A DNA stretch of 15,716 nucleotides. It comes from CAZVXI01 sp964631295. Its GTDB lineage: Bacteria > Planctomycetota > Phycisphaerae > Phycisphaerales > SM1A02. Below the pieces are notes generated by a model, which was not told the DNA's origin, searched no databases, and was given only the letters and a program-made list of their open reading frames with translations. Made by a program: the position numbers and the translations under genes. Below, piece by piece: positions 13,785-15,716 of this stretch. Position 1 is the stretch's first letter. The number at the start of each line of letters is the position of its first letter. The stretch is taken from assembly GCA_964631295.1 (NCBI GenBank), contig CAZVXI010000063.1, positions 1 to 15,716 on the forward strand, in the 5' to 3' direction.

Positions 13785-13889
13785 GGGAAGTAGATCCATA
13801 AACGCATGTTTAGCAAGCAGTTGCGGATTCTCGCGGAACTGCTGCCGCTGGCGATCTCGATGTCAGCCATCTTCCGGCCGATTTTCTGA
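13785..13889 (+). pseudogene. remnant of a TauE/SafE transporter gene (C-terminal end)
   Basis: From ATG 13806 this encodes 27 residues, MFSKQLRILAELLPLAIS followed by MSAIFRPIF. They match the C-terminus of the transporter gene (LRIIAELILLAIS, MSVIFRPIF). In frame upstream, weaker similarity continues to about 13785; there the transporter's Trp codon corresponds to TAG at 13791-13793. Nothing like the rest of the transporter precedes it, because the DUF1573 gene ends at 13752. Bases 13848-13889 match 9951-9992 at 41 of 42 positions. By contrast 13821-13847 differs from 9924-9950 at 10 of 27, mostly at third codon positions. It therefore looks like the tail of a second, diverged transporter gene, or a recombination scar. 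Confidence 0.8.
13848..13889 (+). repeat. right copy of the 42-base direct repeat
   Basis: It matches the last 42 bases of the transporter gene with one difference. It ends at TGA 13887-13889, 20 bases before the -35 element of the rpsO promoter. Confidence 0.9.
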
Positions 13890-13909
13890 AAAGGCATTGG
13901 GAATCGCGG

Positions 13910-13938
13910 TTGGCGAATCTGGAGAAAGCGGCTACAAT
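13910..13938 (+). promoter_or_regulatory. sigma70-like promoter of rpsO
   Basis: TTGGCG (13910-13915) and TACAAT (13933-13938) are separated by exactly 17 bases, the best promoter match in the window. Transcription would start near 13945 and give a leader of about 42 bases before ATG 13987. Confidence 0.65.
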
Positions 13939-13986
13939 CCGGGATTCAGAAACAGAAGCATTCACTTTCATGGATACGTGACAATC

Positions 13987-14256
13987 ATGGCGATTGCCGC
14001 AGAAGAAAAGACCAGACTCATCGGTGAGTTCCAGCGTCACGAGACGGACGCCGGCTCACCGGAGGTGCAGATTGCGGTATTGACAAGCCGCATCAAGTCG
14101 TTAACGGAGCACCTCCGCGAACACAAGCAAGATCACACCTCACGGCGTGGGCTGCTGATGCTCGTCGGGCGGCGAAACCGCCTGCTGCGCTACCTTGCCC
14201 GCACCAACCGAGAGGCGTATCAAAACACGATTCAGCGGCTCGGCCTGCGAAAGTAA
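13987..14256 (+). CDS. rpsO: 30S ribosomal protein S15
   Basis: The product is 89 residues, exactly the usual bacterial S15 length, starting MAIAAEEKTRLIGEFQRH. The open frame extends upstream to 13897, but that part has no S15 homology and covers the promoter. Family hallmarks are visible: TDAGSPEVQIAVLTSRI (residues 20-36), LTEHLREHKQDHTSRRGLL (about 39-57), LVGRRNRLLRYL (about 59-70) and the C-terminal RLGLRK. S15 binds 16S rRNA in the central domain and is an early assembly protein. In many bacteria it represses its own translation through its mRNA leader; no such structure was established here. It is followed by pnp, the conserved gene order in many phyla. It has its own promoter directly after the transporter remnant. 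Confidence 0.98.
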   Translation: MAIAAEEKTRLIGEFQRHETDAGSPEVQIAVLTSRIKSLTEHLREHKQDHTSRRGLLMLVGRRNRLLRYLARTNREAYQNTIQRLGLRK

Positions 14257-14299
14257 CGCGGTGGCTTGCCGATCGCCCGGCTGGCTCCGGCTGGCAGTG

Positions 14300-14350
14300 G
14301 GCAGGCAACAGTCGAGCCGTGCTGCCAGCAGCCACAGCCTGTTTCCTGCC
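14300..14350 (+). promoter_or_regulatory. long imperfect stem-loop in the rpsO-pnp spacer
   Basis: GGCAGGCAACAG (14300-14311) pairs with CTGTTTCCTGCC (14339-14350) at 11 of 12 positions, enclosing 27 bases that contain a further small stem (GCTG...CAGC). There is no T-run after it. In Escherichia coli a hairpin in the pnp leader is cut by RNase III and mediates PNPase autoregulation; the position here invites that comparison, but the function is inferred. It could also attenuate read-through from rpsO. Confidence 0.5.
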
Positions 14351-14411
14351 TTCTGCCTCCTCGGATCCCAACCAGCCGAGTGGTCACTCCACAATCGCGC
14401 GACTGATTGCA

Positions 14412-14428
14412 GTGTCCGGCCGGGACAC
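14412..14428 (+). promoter_or_regulatory. short hairpin in the pnp leader
   Basis: Arms GTGTCC (14412-14417) and GGACAC (14423-14428) enclose a 5-base GGCCG loop. The arm sequence CAGTGTCCGG recurs at 14452-14461, so alternative pairing of the leader is possible. The rest of 14257-14500 holds no gene. Confidence 0.3.
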
Positions 14429-14500
14429 ATGACGATCCGACTTTGAGCGCCCAGTGTCCGGGTGTCACGCTCAGGGACCAGACAAAGGCAGAAGAACCAA

Positions 14501-15716
14501 ATGACAAAGATAGTTGTCGAACGAGAAATCGGCGGACGCACGCTTCGCATCGAGACAGGCCGTGTTGCCCGACTCGCCAACGGCGCAGTGCTCGTCTATT
14601 ACGCAGACTCAGCAGTGCTGTGTACCGCAATCCGCGCTGACCCGAGGCCGGGCCTCGACTTCTTCCCGCTTCAGTGCGATTACCGCGAGAAACTCAGCTC
14701 CGGCGGGAAGTTCCCCGGCGGGTTCCGCAAGCGTGAGGGTGCTCCAAACGAGAAAGAAATCCTCACCATGCGCAACATGGACCGTCCGATCCGGCCGTTG
14801 TTCCCGGATGGCTTCATTGATGAAGTCCAGATCCAGGCGTGGACAATGAGCCACGACGGGCAGAACGATACCGATGTCCTCGCATGCAATGGCGCATCGG
14901 CAGCGCTGTGCCTGACGGATGCCCCGTTCGAGGGACCTGTCGCAAGCGTGCGTGTCGGCCGGGTCATCACCGATGATGGCGAGCAACTCGTGCTCAATCC
15001 GACGCAGGCGCAGCTTGAGTTCAGCGATCTCGATCTGCTGCTTTCGGGCCACTCCGATGGCATCAACATGATCGAAGTCGGTGCCGCCGAGGTCCCCGAA
15101 GCAGACCTCCTCGAAGCGATCAAGTTCGGCTACGAGAACGGCATCAAGCCGATCCTCGAGATGCAGGTCGAACTCATGGAAAAGGCCGGCCGCACCGAGA
15201 AACGCATCGGCGACCTCGCCGTCCCCCCGCAGGATGTGATTGACGAAGTCTCGAAGATATGTAACGCAGAACTCACCGAAGCGCGCAAGGTTCACAGCAA
15301 ACAGGAACGCTGGGAGCAGATCTGCAAAATCCGCGACAAGGTGATGGATCAGTTCCAGGTTCCCGAAGGCATCGCCTACTCTGATGCGCTCAAACTTGAG
15401 AAACGTCGCTCGCACGCACGCGAAGCGTTCCGCACTCTCGAGAAGAAAATCACGCAGAAGCTCATCAACGAGAGCGGCGTGCGGGCAGATGGTCGAAAGT
15501 TCACCGAGATTCGACCGCTTGGAATGGAAGTCGGCGTCTTCGAACGAACTCACGGCTCAGCACTCTTCCAGCGAGGCGAGACGCAGTCGATCGTCACCTG
15601 CACGCTCGGCACCGGTCGCGATGAACAGATCGTCGACGGCCTGATGCCCGAGTACGCCAAGAAGTTTTACCTGCATTACAACTTCCCGCCCTTCTGCGTC
15701 GGCGAGGCCGGCCGCA
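14501..15716 (+). CDS. pnp: polynucleotide phosphorylase, N-terminal part (runs off the window)
   Basis: ATG 14501 opens a frame that continues to the window edge (405 full codons plus one base); the complete protein is normally about 700 residues. PNPase degrades RNA 3' to 5' using phosphate and releases nucleoside diphosphates, usually as a cytoplasmic trimer in the degradosome. The first RNase PH domain is clear: VEREIGGRTLRIETGRVARL, the CDYREKLSSGGKFPGGFRKR segment near residues 59-78, and MDRPIRPLFPDGF near 93-105. A helical linker covers about 200-320. The second RNase PH domain starts at VRADGRKFTEIRPL (about 327), with HGSALFQRGETQSIVT and FYLHYNFPPFCVGEAGR. The catalytic residues of that domain, and the KH and S1 RNA-binding domains, lie beyond the window. 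The ribosome binding site is weak. It is probably co-transcribed with rpsO and regulated through the spacer. Confidence 0.97.
   Translation, partial: MTKIVVEREIGGRTLRIETGRVARLANGAVLVYYADSAVLCTAIRADPRPGLDFFPLQCDYREKLSSGGKFPGGFRKREGAPNEKEILTMRNMDRPIRPLFPDGFIDEVQIQAWTMSHDGQNDTDVLACNGASAALCLTDAPFEGPVASVRVGRVITDDGEQLVLNPTQAQLEFSDLDLLLSGHSDGINMIEVGAAEVPEADLLEAIKFGYENGIKPILEMQVELMEKAGRTEKRIGDLAVPPQDVIDEVSKICNAELTEARKVHSKQERWEQICKIRDKVMDQFQVPEGIAYSDALKLEKRRSHAREAFRTLEKKITQKLINESGVRADGRKFTEIRPLGMEVGVFERTHGSALFQRGETQSIVTCTLGTGRDEQIVDGLMPEYAKKFYLHYNFPPFCVGEAGR

Noticed and set aside
9993..13847. classical integrative element or insertion sequence
   Set aside because: No integrase, transposase, terminal inverted repeats or short target duplication were seen. 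The direct repeats are gene-tail copies, so only the weaker claim of insertion or rearrangement is kept.
14257..14500. tRNA or other small RNA gene in the rpsO-pnp spacer
   Set aside because: No T-loop or anticodon-arm pattern was found; the visible stems fit a leader structure better.
14609..15553. 314-residue open frame on the minus strand
   Set aside because: It is the antisense of pnp, whose codons are strongly conserved. The product resembles no family.

Overview
The window looks like chromosomal DNA from a planctomycete, most likely of the Phycisphaerae type. The evidence is a GC-rich sequence and several predicted exported proteins ending in paired dockerin-like motifs of the form DxNxD...NLADLLxVLSNWG. 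It also has secreted proteins built from GACC-type cysteine modules, a short exported protein with the GGGS...GGDFxLxGG pattern, and a standard rpsO-pnp pair at the right end. Taxonomy is inferred from protein style only.

Region 1 (about 1-8500) is a surface or secretome block. It holds a tail-fibre-like exported protein (307-1443), a small dockerin-bearing protein (1491-1910), a right-handed beta-helix protein with a choice-of-anchor-Q-like end and dockerin pair (2465-4156), and two adjacent paralogues (4316-6199 and 6440-8473). Each paralogue places a choice-of-anchor-E-like domain between cysteine-rich modules and ends in a dockerin pair. A minus-strand VOC (glyoxalase-fold) gene (1928-2311) lies between the second and third of these genes.

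Region 2 (8491-9992) contains a minus-strand exported DUF6265-like protein and, divergently, a TauE/SafE-type membrane transporter.

Region 3 (9993-13889) is the most unusual part. A perfect 10-copy TGCCT repeat lies just upstream of a candidate promoter and a tightly packed four-gene operon: a putative lipoprotein, a 14-cysteine small exported protein, an unknown exported protein and a DUF1573-like lipoprotein. Start and stop codons overlap at all three internal junctions. The segment is bracketed by two copies of the 3' end of the TauE/SafE gene. The last 42 bases match at 41 of 42 positions, while the 27 bases before them differ at 10 of 27, mostly at third codon positions. The right copy is a broken remnant next to rpsO, so the operon looks inserted or rearranged between the transporter gene and rpsO.

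Region 4 (13910-15716) is housekeeping: a strong sigma70-like promoter, rpsO (ribosomal protein S15), a 244-base spacer with a long imperfect stem-loop, and the 5' part of pnp (polynucleotide phosphorylase), which runs off the window.

The secretome genes probably act at or outside the cell surface. The four-gene operon also encodes only exported proteins, but its function cannot be named from sequence.
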